Source of the DNA: Candidatus Rokuibacteriota bacterium
GTDB lineage: Bacteria > Methylomirabilota > Methylomirabilia > Rokubacteriales > CSP1-6
Direction: 5' to 3'
Length of the DNA stretch: 57,531 nt
Assembly: GCA_016188005.1 (NCBI GenBank)
Contig: JACPIQ010000016.1
Coordinates: 1-57,531, forward strand
Part shown: piece after piece, positions 50,882 through 57,531 of the stretch
Layout of the letters: every line of letters starts with the position of its first letter
Position numbering within the stretch: the stretch's first letter is position 1
Notes under the pieces: generated by a model
The model's input: the letters and a program-made list of their open reading frames with translations, nothing else
Database searches by the model: none
What the model was told of the DNA's origin: nothing
Position numbers and translations under genes: made by a program

Positions 50882-50958
50882 TGGCGCGCCCGGCAGGATT
50901 CGAACCTGCGACCCTCGGCTTAGAAGGCCGATGCTCTATCCAGCTGAGCTACGGGCGC
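50882..50958 (-). tRNA. tRNA-Arg: tRNA-Arg (anticodon TCT)
   Basis: A 77-nt tRNA with a 7-bp acceptor GCGCCCG/CGGGCGC, the D arm GCTCAGCTGGATAGAGC, anticodon stem TCGGC/GCCGA around loop CTTCTAA (anticodon TCT, codon AGA), T loop TTCGAAT, and an encoded CCA end at 50882-50884. It looks intact. The 3' end faces the integrase side. A duplicate of its 5' half and upstream DNA begins at 52886. Confidence 0.95.
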
Positions 50959-51154
50959 GCAAGGACCTACGCGACAGCCGAGGCCAGTCTACACGGCCTT
51001 GGCGGATCTTGTGCTGGACCGAGCGCGGCACCTTCCGAGGATCGCGCCCCCCGTCAACCTCGCGGGGGCGAAATCCGAGGTTGACACCCCCCGGGCCAGG
51101 CGTTATCCGTTGTGCGACGTGGCGAACGCGGCGGCGCCGGTGAGCGGCGCCGAC
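50920..51154. repeat. Direct repeat copy 1: tRNA-Arg 5' half plus upstream region
   Basis: This 235-bp block is repeated at 52886-53119 with about ten differences. It begins in the anticodon loop of tRNA-Arg (TTAGAAGG) and runs through the 5' half of the tRNA into its upstream DNA. It contains a 10-bp perfect inverted repeat, GTCAACCTCG (51053-51062) and CGAGGTTGAC (51076-51085). Confidence 0.92.
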
Positions 51155-51665
51155 TGTGGCATCATCTACAGCTCGGACATCAGTTCAGAGGCCATCGAGA
51201 CATTCTGTGGCATCGGCTCTGTGGCATCGACTCCTGGGCTCCTGGGGCGGCCAGCGTCCGAATCTGGCTGTTGTGTCAAGCGGCGCCCCACCCGACGGCG
51301 CCGCCCCGGCCTCGGCCGCACCCGCCCCCCGACACCCATTGTGTTAGCTACGCTCCCTTCTTGTCGACGTCGACGCCAATATGGTCCATGGCTGGCCTCT
51401 CCTCTCTGCGCCGTTGAGCGCGAGTAGCTCTTGTGGGGCAGTCTATGCCACCACGTCGAGCGAGAGGCCAGCCGCTTCATGACATCTACGCTCGCGACGT
51501 GGTGCGCTCCGGGTGACCCGCGCGGGCGGGAGGTTCCGAGGGATAAGGCGGGCGCCGGGGTGCGCCCCTATCGCAGCGGCGGACGGCTTGCGCCCCCGTG
51601 GCCGGGCCGGATATCGCCGATGCACCGGTGTTGCCGATTCACCTCGTACCGAGTAACCTGGAAGC
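51155..51665. other. Noncoding stretch
   Basis: No convincing gene is seen. A block at 51206-51264 (TGTGGCATCGGCT to GCGGCCAGCGTCCGAAT) is similar to 52416-52460. The 60 bp before 51666 probably hold the promoter of the toxin-antitoxin pair, but no clear -35/-10 pair stands out. Confidence 0.4.
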
Positions 51666-51884
51666 ATGTTGGACCGGATCTCCGTTGACCCTCGGGTCTG
51701 TGATGGCAAGCCCACCATCCGCGGGATGCGCATCACGGTGGACTTTGTGCTGAAGCTGCTCGGCGACGGCTACACGGCCGACGAGATTGTCAAGGAGTAT
51801 CCCGAACTGGAGAAGGAGGACGTCTACCAGGCCGCCAAGTACGGCGCCTGGCTGGCGAGTGAGACGACCTCGGCGATTGCATGA
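51666..51884 (+). CDS. DUF433 antitoxin
   Basis: A 72-residue protein consisting only of the DUF433 fold: ISVDPRVCDGKPTIRGMRIT, then LKLLGDGYTADEIVKEYPEL and DVYQAAKYGAWLA. It binds DNA and the partner toxin. The stop overlaps the toxin ATG (ATGA). The stand-alone form contrasts with the larger DUF433 protein at 49691. Confidence 0.88.
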   Translation: MLDRISVDPRVCDGKPTIRGMRITVDFVLKLLGDGYTADEIVKEYPELEKEDVYQAAKYGAWLASETTSAIA

Positions 51885-52246
51885 GGCTCCTCGCCGACAT
51901 GCACATCTCGCCGCGCACCGTGCGATCTCTGCAGGCCCGTGGCCATGACGTGGCGCGCATCAACGAGATCATGCCGGCGACCTCGGCGGACGAGGCCATT
52001 GTCGCCCGCGCCATCCAGGACGACCGTGTCATCCTCACCCAGGATCTCCGCTTCTCGGCGATCCTGGCGTTCGCAGGAGGACGGGCGCCGTCGCTCATCT
52101 CGTTGCGCCTCTCCTCTTCGCGCATCGAGCTCGTTGACGCCATCCTCGAGCGCGTCCTGCCGAGCCTCGAGTCCGACGCCAAGGCTGGGGCGATTATCAC
52201 CGTCGAGGACACCCGTATCCGGATTCGCCGCCTGCCGGTCCGGTAG
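51881..52246 (+). CDS. DUF5615 PIN-like toxin
   Basis: A 121-residue PIN-like protein: MRLLADMHISPRTVRSLQAR, ADEAIVARAIQDDRVILTQD and DLRFSAILAF carry the conserved acidic residues of the DUF5615 group. It is probably an RNase held inactive by the DUF433 protein. The module is complete and lies inside the 2-kb segment bounded by the tRNA-Arg duplication. Confidence 0.88.
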   Translation: MRLLADMHISPRTVRSLQARGHDVARINEIMPATSADEAIVARAIQDDRVILTQDLRFSAILAFAGGRAPSLISLRLSSSRIELVDAILERVLPSLESDAKAGAIITVEDTRIRIRRLPVR

Positions 52247-52885
52247 CGCACCGGTCCGCGACGCCGCCCCTTGACAACCCGGGTGGCTTCAAGGCCAGCG
52301 TCGGCGCCGGGCAGGCGGGTCGCGCGACCGCAGGAAACGGCGTTGACAGGGCGCGATGCGGGATTACCATGGCGCGCGCCTGTCCCGGGGCGCGGCGCAG
52401 GGCACCCGGCAGCACTGTGGCATCGGCTCCTGTGGTTCCTGGCGCGGCCAGCGTCCGAATTTGGGAGATCATGTCATGGGGACGGGGACCCCGGACGGGG
52501 CGCGCGCCGCCGAAGGGGGCCAGAGTTGGCTACGCTTGCACCATCGATCGGCTGCAAGTGTCCGGCGCGCACCCGATCCCGGTGCGTTGAGGGTCACCGG
52601 AGAGGGCAGAATTCGCGACCGGCTGGCGCACAACCGGCGGTCAAGCCTCGGGCCGCTCAGAGGTTTACGCGATGGTCTACGGCGGGCAATGAGCGAGCGG
52701 CAGTCGGAACCGGGAGCAAAGCGACGCGAAGTTTTCTCGAAGTGCGGTGACTCGCTTGCGCCCCCTCCGTATCGCTCCCGCTCATGGCGCTGTCTCGCCA
52801 ATCGCAGCGGAAGGCCGCGTGAACAGAGGGCGATAGCTCCGCCGCGTGAGCGAGAGGGACACCACGCAACACGCGTCTAGGCACT
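52247..52885. other. Noncoding stretch before repeat copy 2
   Basis: No convincing gene is found in these 639 bp. A block at 52416-52460 repeats sequence from 51206-51264. The right end joins directly to the truncated tRNA-Arg copy. Confidence 0.45.
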
Positions 52886-53119
52886 TTAGAAGGCCGATGC
52901 TCTATCAAGCCGAGCTACGGGCACGCAAGGACCTACGCGACAGCCGAGGCCAGTCTACACGGCCTTGGCGGATCTTGTGCTGAACCGAGCGCGGCACCTT
53001 CCGAGGATCGCGCCCCCCGTCAACCTGCGGGGGCGAAATCCGGGGTTGACACCCCCCGGGCCAGGCGCTATCCGTTGCGCGACGTGGCGAACGCGGCGGC
53101 GTCGGTGAGCGGCGCCGAC
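52886..53119. repeat. Direct repeat copy 2: truncated tRNA-Arg and upstream region
   Basis: Matches 50920-51154 at roughly 96 percent by eye. It starts inside the anticodon loop and has substitutions in the D arm and acceptor (TATCAAGCCGAGC for TATCCAGCTGAGC, GGGCACGC for GGGCGCGC), so this tRNA half is a pseudogene. The inverted repeat of copy 1 is kept in shortened form (GTCAACC/GGTTGAC). Its right edge at 53119 is followed after 42 bp by an exported-protein gene. Confidence 0.92.
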
Positions 53120-53161
53120 CGGCTGCGAGGCAACCGACCATCGAGGAGAGAGGAGAGCCCC

Positions 53162-53572
53162 ATGAGAAGGATCTGGACAGTGGCCGTGGGCTTCATGCTC
53201 GTGTCCGCCCTGGGCGTCATGCTGGGGGGCGCCGCGCTCGCGCAGGAGAAGGCAAAGCAGGAGAAGGCAAAGAAGGAGCCGGTGCGCTTCGCGGTGGTCA
53301 ACACCTTCGAGCCCGGCTTCCCGGGGATCGAGAAGGCCCAGCTCATTCAGTTCGAGATGGATCCCGGGGCAGCCGTGAAGGACATCAAGGTGGGGTCCAC
53401 CGAGATCCTCTGGGTGACAAAGGGCGTCTTCACCTACAAGTACGGGGACAAGGTCGCGGAGAAGAAGACGGGTGAGAGCTGGCTCCATCAGGAGGGGATC
53501 GTGCTCGACGTGTCCAACAAGGGCAAGGGCGTCGCCACCCTGCGGGGCATTCAGTTCCTCAAGAAGAAGTAG
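53162..53572 (+). CDS. Small exported cupin-like protein
   Basis: A 136-residue protein with a signal peptide (about 1-26, ending GGAALAQ), a short Lys/Glu/Gln-rich linker (QEKAKQEKAKKEP) and a domain with beta-strand pattern IQFEMDPGAAVKDIKVG and EILWVTKGVFTYKYGD that resembles a single cupin barrel. The metal-binding His residues of active cupins are not evident. GAGAGGAG lies upstream of the ATG. A second cupin gene begins 2 bp after its stop. Confidence 0.7.
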   Translation: MRRIWTVAVGFMLVSALGVMLGGAALAQEKAKQEKAKKEPVRFAVVNTFEPGFPGIEKAQLIQFEMDPGAAVKDIKVGSTEILWVTKGVFTYKYGDKVAEKKTGESWLHQEGIVLDVSNKGKGVATLRGIQFLKKK

Positions 53573-53574
53573 CG

Positions 53575-54138
53575 ATGAGCTATCCGGGTTTCGAAGACGC
53601 GTTGCGGCGGGTCATCACCGGGGACGACGCGAAGGGGCAGTCGGTCATCATCGTCGACGGTCCGCCCTCCGCCGTGATGGCCGAGGCCGGGCTCGGCGGC
53701 CTGTTCGAGATCTGGGCCGACGCCGCCTCGGGGCCCCTGGATCCGCGCGAGGGCGCGGACCGGGGGCCGAAAGGGGCGCCGGTCCTGTCGCCGGCACGCG
53801 GGGAGGTGAAGGTGCGCTGGTTCATCGTCGAGCCGCCGCCGCCCGGCGCGCCGAAGGCGGCCCTGGACGCGGCCGCCAAGGCGGCCTTCGCGCGCATGGG
53901 CGCGGCCGCCCACGTGCAGGACCAGACGCGGCATCACGCGATGCACGAGACGCACACCCTCGACGTCATCTGCCTCCTGAAGGGGGATGCGTCGCTGATC
54001 CTCGAGAGCGGCGAGACGCGGCTGAGACCCGGCCAGATCGTGATCCAGCGCGGCACCAGCCACGCCTGGGCGGCCCATGGTGGACCGGCGCTGTTCCTCG
54101 CCGTGCTCATCGATCGCCCGATCACGCCGCGGATTTGA
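53575..54138 (+). CDS. Cupin-domain protein
   Basis: A 187-residue cytoplasmic protein. Residues 120-180 form a cupin with HHAMHETHTLDVICLLKGDA and LRPGQIVIQRGTSHAW, which keeps the two motifs and metal-type His residues. The N-terminal part contains FEIWADAASGPLDPREGADR and a strand-rich segment, and may be a second, degenerate barrel. Such proteins bind or oxidise small organic molecules. It is coupled to the exported cupin gene. Confidence 0.8.
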   Translation: MSYPGFEDALRRVITGDDAKGQSVIIVDGPPSAVMAEAGLGGLFEIWADAASGPLDPREGADRGPKGAPVLSPARGEVKVRWFIVEPPPPGAPKAALDAAAKAAFARMGAAAHVQDQTRHHAMHETHTLDVICLLKGDASLILESGETRLRPGQIVIQRGTSHAWAAHGGPALFLAVLIDRPITPRI

Positions 54139-54510
54139 CCGGCACCGGCGCCTCCAGCTTCAGCTCGCGCTCTCGGCCGCATCCGCCGCTTGACCGGGCC
54201 TCCGTCGCCGAAGCGATATCGCTCCCGGCGGAACCGGCACCCCGAGCGGTCCTGGTCGCCGTTCAGCCGGCGGGCCCGCGCCCGCAGGGGATGCCAAACC
54301 ACGCGGAGGAGGACCCGGAGCGCGCCACGTCCCTCGCCGACACAGGGAGGCCACACGTGCCGCTCCGCCACTGGGGGCTCACCCTGCCGTGGCGGTTGCG
54401 CGACCGCCTGGCGGGGGACCATGCGGTGTGTCGCGCGGTCTCGCGGGGCGAGGACGGCGTGATACAAGAGCACGTTGGCCGCCGGCACCGCGCGGCGACA
54501 GCCTTGGGGG
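54139..54510. other. Noncoding stretch
   Basis: These 372 bp between the convergent cupin and membrane-protein genes show no gene that I can support. No stem with a T-tract is evident either. Confidence 0.45.
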
Positions 54511-55626
54511 TCAGCTCTCGCCCTGGTCCTCGACGCGAGCAGGTTTCTGGGGCGCCGAGCTGGGCTTGAGGGAGCCCGTCACGGCCGTCAGCAGGCGGTC
54601 CAGCGCGGTGAAGAGCAGCTCCACGCTGTAGCCGCCGATGAAGGCGAGGACGACGGGGGTGATGCCGCCGGGTATCGTCCCGCTGTCGCGCACAAAAATC
54701 CACTGGAGCGTAATCCCGCTGAGCATGCCGAGGAAGATCCGCACGACGAACTCCCCGGTCTGTCGCGGGTCGAAGCTCCGCTGGACCATCTGGGCGTAGA
54801 TCGCCCGGAGGATGTAGGCCAAGGTTCCGAGCGCGCCGTAGAGCACGGGCAGGATGAAGCCCCCGAGGATCATCGCGATCGGGAAAATCACGTTCCGCAG
54901 CTCGGCCCAGTCCACCACGCGCACGAAGCGGCCGAGGGTGGCGTAGCCCTGGTCGATTCGCTGCTCGAGGCCGATCTGCTGCTCGCGCAGGTGGGCGAGC
55001 CGGGCATCCAGCTCCTCGCGCTGCTTGATCAGGCTCGCGCGCACGACGCCCGGAGACTGGCTCTGGCGGCCCAGCTCGGCGTCGAGCGCCTTGATTTGTT
55101 CGCCGAGCAGCCGGAGGGCGAGCCGCCCCGTGCGCATCTCCTCCCGCACCTTCACCAGCTCGTCCTGGCTGGTGATGATCGCGGTGACGAAGGTGCGCGT
55201 CCACTCGCACGTGCCGATCACGAGCAGCAGGAAGAGCGCGAGGAGGCCGAACCGGAACGAGACAACCTGGGCGTCGGAGGTCGAGCGGAGCCGGAGGAGC
55301 CGCGGGAGGAGCGAGCGGCTGTCCTCGTGGCGGCTCGTGGCGCGGAGCGTGGCCACCGTCACCGGCGCAACCATGACGGCCAGGCGCGAGTAGGCGCCGA
55401 GGAAGGCGCTCTCGTCGGCCGGCGACACGGGCTCGCCCCCGGTGACCGCGGCCCGCGTCTTGATGATCGGGTCGCGGATCGCAGGCTCGACCGTTCTCCC
55501 GGCGGCGACCGCGTGATAGAGCAGCGCGCTGGCGTCGCCCACCACCTCCGACAGGGGCTTCAGGTTCTCGAGGCTGGCCGCTGGGAGGCTCGCGCCGCGG
55601 GCGCTCCCGGTATTGGGCTCGCTCAC
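54511..55626 (-). CDS. Multispan membrane protein with central coiled coil, unknown
   Basis: A 371-residue protein. A soluble N-terminal part of about 120 residues is followed by membrane helix FGLLALFLLLVIG, a periplasmic or cytoplasmic coiled coil of about 100 residues (KVREEMRTGRLALRLLGEQI to LREQQIGLEQRIDQGY), and then three more hydrophobic segments (NVIFPIAMILGGFILPVLYG, VRIFLGMLSGITLQWIF, and VVLAFIGGYSVELLFTAL). I do not recognise the family. GTG 55626 overlaps the stop of the exported-protein gene (GTGA), so they probably act together at the envelope. Confidence 0.7.
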   Translation of the reverse strand: MSEPNTGSARGASLPAASLENLKPLSEVVGDASALLYHAVAAGRTVEPAIRDPIIKTRAAVTGGEPVSPADESAFLGAYSRLAVMVAPVTVATLRATSRHEDSRSLLPRLLRLRSTSDAQVVSFRFGLLALFLLLVIGTCEWTRTFVTAIITSQDELVKVREEMRTGRLALRLLGEQIKALDAELGRQSQSPGVVRASLIKQREELDARLAHLREQQIGLEQRIDQGYATLGRFVRVVDWAELRNVIFPIAMILGGFILPVLYGALGTLAYILRAIYAQMVQRSFDPRQTGEFVVRIFLGMLSGITLQWIFVRDSGTIPGGITPVVLAFIGGYSVELLFTALDRLLTAVTGSLKPSSAPQKPARVEDQGES

Positions 55627-56315
55627 GGGATCATGCGGACGCGAAAAGAGCAGCGCTGGTCGTCCCACGTGCAGATGCGGTCAGGCCCGTAGGCGATCTC
55701 GGCGATCCAGTTGCCGGGCGTGAGCCTCGCCGGGATCACCACCCGAAGGGGCAAGGCGCTCGCCTTGAACGCGCGGTCGGTCTTCAGGTCCTCGCGCAGC
55801 ACCGGGCTGGCCCCCGGATCGAAGTACCAATAGAGACTCAGTGGGATCTCGCTCTCGCCGAACGAGGCAAGCTGGGCCCGGCACGCTTCGGGGCAGCGCA
55901 GGTCGACCCAGACCCAGACGTTCTGGCCCATCCGGAAGGATGTCAGGTTGAGGAGCGGGGGCTTGCTGTCCTGGTCGGTGAACAGAACCTTGCTCAGGTG
56001 GACCACGGGACCCTCGCGCTCGTCACCGCGTGGGACCCCGCGGGTGGCTGGTGGCGGCTCTTGCCGGACCGAGCCACCGCAAGGGCACGAGGACACCCCG
56101 CCCTTGCAGCACACGGCACGGCCTGCCCGACAGCCGCATACACCGCCGCCGAAGTGGCAGCACCCACCGTCCGCGGCCTCGGCGCGGCCGGCGCCGAGCA
56201 CGCGGCCCGCGCACTCGGACGCCCACCGGTCCGGCGCGAACGCCTCGGGGTGACTCGAGGCAGCCGGGAGGAGGAGGCCGAGCAGCAAGACGAGCCAACG
56301 GACACCATGCGCCAT
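55623..56315 (-). CDS. Exported Cys-rich protein, unknown
   Basis: A 230-residue protein with a signal peptide (about 1-20, LVLLLGLLLPAASS). A compact Cys-rich segment follows at about residues 50-83 (GGCCHFGGGVCGC then VCCKGGVSSCPCGG), with ten Cys in 30 residues, which suggests a disulphide or metal knot. The C-terminal part has a beta-sandwich-like pattern (NVWVWVDLRCPEACRAQLAS, GNWIAEIAYGPDRIC). It is the first gene of a two-gene leftward unit with the membrane protein. Function unknown. Confidence 0.68.
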   Translation of the reverse strand: MAHGVRWLVLLLGLLLPAASSHPEAFAPDRWASECAGRVLGAGRAEAADGGCCHFGGGVCGCRAGRAVCCKGGVSSCPCGGSVRQEPPPATRGVPRGDEREGPVVHLSKVLFTDQDSKPPLLNLTSFRMGQNVWVWVDLRCPEACRAQLASFGESEIPLSLYWYFDPGASPVLREDLKTDRAFKASALPLRVVIPARLTPGNWIAEIAYGPDRICTWDDQRCSFRVRMIP

Positions 56316-56743
56316 GCCAGCACCTCGCGCCCGGGCTCTGTTCGCCCCGAGGGGTGAACGGTGAGCCGAGCCCATTGGTCTCCGCGGACCTTATCGCGTA
56401 CGCCACGGGCATGTCAAGCAGCAGCGCGGAGGAGCAGCGTGAAGCGGCGGGGCCTGCACCTGCGTCAGAGCCGGGCGGTCTCGGCTCCAGGGAGAGGGCT
56501 CCGGGGCCGGCGGCTCGACGACGCTGGGGTCTTTCAGGGGGTACTGGAGGCCCGCTAAATGGGGCCGCTGCCGGTGTCGCGAGCCCCGGGAGGCGGATCG
56601 GCGCCGGCCGCCCGGGCCGATTGACGGCGCCTCACGGGATGATATAGATGAAGCTGCGGGAGAAGGCCGTCAGGCGTCGGCGGATCCAGGACGGCGCGCG
56701 ACGGAGTCGTGTTCACCATTCCCTGCAGGAGGTTTCCGAGCGC
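56316..56743 (+). promoter_or_regulatory. Divergent spacer with promoter for the CoA synthetase gene
   Basis: The spacer has no supported gene. TTGACG (56621-56626), a 16-bp spacer and TATAGA (56643-56648) form a fair sigma-70-type promoter for the rightward gene. The transcript would have a leader of about 90 bases. An in-frame ATG at 56648 overlaps the -10 element, so it is unlikely to be the start. Confidence 0.55.
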
Positions 56744-57531
56744 ATGAGCGAGTTCCTCTGGACACCCACACCGGAACTGATCGCGCAGAGCACCCTCACC
56801 GCCTTTCTCCGGCGCGCCGGCTGCGCGGACTACGACGCGCTCGTGCGCCGCGCCGACGCCGACCCGGCCTGGTTCTGGGGCGAGGTGATCCGCTTCTTCG
56901 ATCTGCGCTTCTACCGTCCCTACGAGCAGGTCCTGGACCTGTCAAAGGGGCTGCCCTGGGCGCGCTGGTGCGTGGGCGGCACCACCAACATGGTGCTCAA
57001 CTGTCTCGACCGGCACCGCGGCACGCCGGTCTGGGACCGGACCTACCTCGTCTGGGAAGGGGAGACCGGCGCCCGGCGCACCCTCAGCTATCGCGACTTC
57101 GACGCCGAGGTGTGCCGGCTCGCCAACGCGCTGCGCTCGCTGGGCATCGGGCGCGGAGATGCGGTGGGGATCTTCCTGCCCAACCTGCCCGAGGCCTTCG
57201 CCGCCTTCTTCGCCATCGTCAAGGTCGGCGGCATCGTGATGCCGCTCTTCTCCGGCTTCGGGCCCGAGCCGCTGGCGCTCAGGCTGGCCGACGGCGGCGC
57301 CCGGGCGGTGATCACCTCCGATGGGGCCTGGCGTCGCGGCAAGCCCGGCGCCATGAAGGCCGTGCTCGACGAGGCGCTCAGGAACGTGCCCTCGGTCGAG
57401 CACGTCATCGTCGTGCGCTACCTGGGCGAGGGCGTCGAGACGCCGATGACGCCCGGGCGCGATCACTGGTGGCATGAGGGGGTGGGGCCGCAGCCGCCGG
57501 AGGCCCCGACCGAGGAGATGGGCGCCAGCGA
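56744..57531 (+). CDS. Acyl-CoA/acetyl-CoA synthetase-like protein, N-terminal part
   Basis: The first 262 residues of an AMP-forming synthetase that continues past the right edge. The N-terminal cap region (TAFLRRAGCADYDALVRR and PWARWCVGGTTNMVLNCLDR) is typical of acetyl-/propionyl-/acetoacetyl-CoA synthetase-like proteins, and the ligase fold follows with LSYRDFDAEVCRLANAL and GIFLPNLPEAFAAFFAIVKV. The catalytic ATP loop is not yet reached. AGGAGG lies 10-16 bp before ATG 56744, while the longer in-frame start at 56648 has no such site. Confidence 0.85.
   Translation, partial: MSEFLWTPTPELIAQSTLTAFLRRAGCADYDALVRRADADPAWFWGEVIRFFDLRFYRPYEQVLDLSKGLPWARWCVGGTTNMVLNCLDRHRGTPVWDRTYLVWEGETGARRTLSYRDFDAEVCRLANALRSLGIGRGDAVGIFLPNLPEAFAAFFAIVKVGGIVMPLFSGFGPEPLALRLADGGARAVITSDGAWRRGKPGAMKAVLDEALRNVPSVEHVIVVRYLGEGVETPMTPGRDHWWHEGVGPQPPEAPTEEMGAS

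Noticed and set aside
50882-50919. Second att copy of the tRNA 3' end further left in the window
   Set aside because: I looked for the T-arm and acceptor sequence (GGATTCGAACCTGCG) near 20-39 kb and saw no copy, so the left boundary of the island remains unplaced.
52886-52924. Second tRNA-Arg gene
   Set aside because: Only the 5' half is present and it has mismatches in the D arm and acceptor; the 3' half is absent.

Overview
This window is a GC-rich chromosomal segment from a metabolically versatile environmental bacterium. Short gene spacing, many ATGA/GTGA start-stop overlaps, and CoA-linked catabolic genes with TRAP and ABC uptake systems suggest a soil or sediment lineage. A Rokubacteria/Methylomirabilota-like origin is my guess from gene content only and is not proven here.

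Region 1 (1-20.2 kb) looks like ordinary chromosome. A long leftward operon (12214 down to 1) encodes an IclR regulator, an AMP-forming acyl-CoA ligase, an iron-type alcohol dehydrogenase/maleylacetate reductase, an MmgE/PrpD protein, an AtuA-family protein and its small partner, a peptide-type ABC importer without ATPases, a thiolase with its DUF35 partner, and the start of a B12-type acyl-CoA mutase. A DctPQM TRAP transporter diverges from it, with a 15-bp palindrome between them that resembles an IclR operator. Next come an MFS transporter, a small lipoprotein, a kelch-repeat lipoprotein and a large HAF-repeat exported protein.

Region 2 (20.2-26.0 kb) is mosaic. It holds a leftward gene string with a Phd-type antitoxin, a HEPN-like protein, an unknown protein and a DUF6941-like protein, then a 2.77-kb IS21-family element with double terminal repeats, an intact istB and a frameshifted istA, then gene debris.

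Region 3 (26.0-37.9 kb) is a compact 11-gene leftward operon that looks like a complete import-and-degrade unit for a cyclic ureide or pyrimidine-like compound. It encodes a sugar-type ABC importer, an ATZ/TRZ-type amidohydrolase, an XRE-cupin regulator, a PreA-like dihydropyrimidine dehydrogenase, a dihydropyrimidinase, a nitrilase-type amidase, a tandem-domain L-2-amino-thiazoline-4-carboxylate-hydrolase-like protein, an isochorismatase-type hydrolase and a class-III aminotransferase. A promoter and an operator-like palindrome precede the first gene.

Region 4 (38.0-50.8 kb) is an integrated mobile element. It has a tyrosine integrase, an XRE regulator, an AlpA/Xis-like protein, an array of eight TTGTCGATT sites, a Toprim-like/ATPase replication protein with a palindromic repeat cluster at its end, and a staphylococcal-type nuclease. 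A tightly overlapping operon in it encodes small coiled-coil and membrane proteins, a GHSFG alpha/beta hydrolase, a C11 clostripain-like protease and a Fis-type HTH protein. Partial copies of the protease and of another element gene lie around it, including one on the far side of region 3.

Region 5 (49.7-57.5 kb) centres on tRNA-Arg(TCT). Two DUF433/PIN-like toxin-antitoxin modules flank it, and a 235-bp duplication begins exactly in the anticodon loop. Beyond it are two cupin-type proteins, two membrane/exported proteins of unknown role and the start of a second acyl-CoA synthetase.
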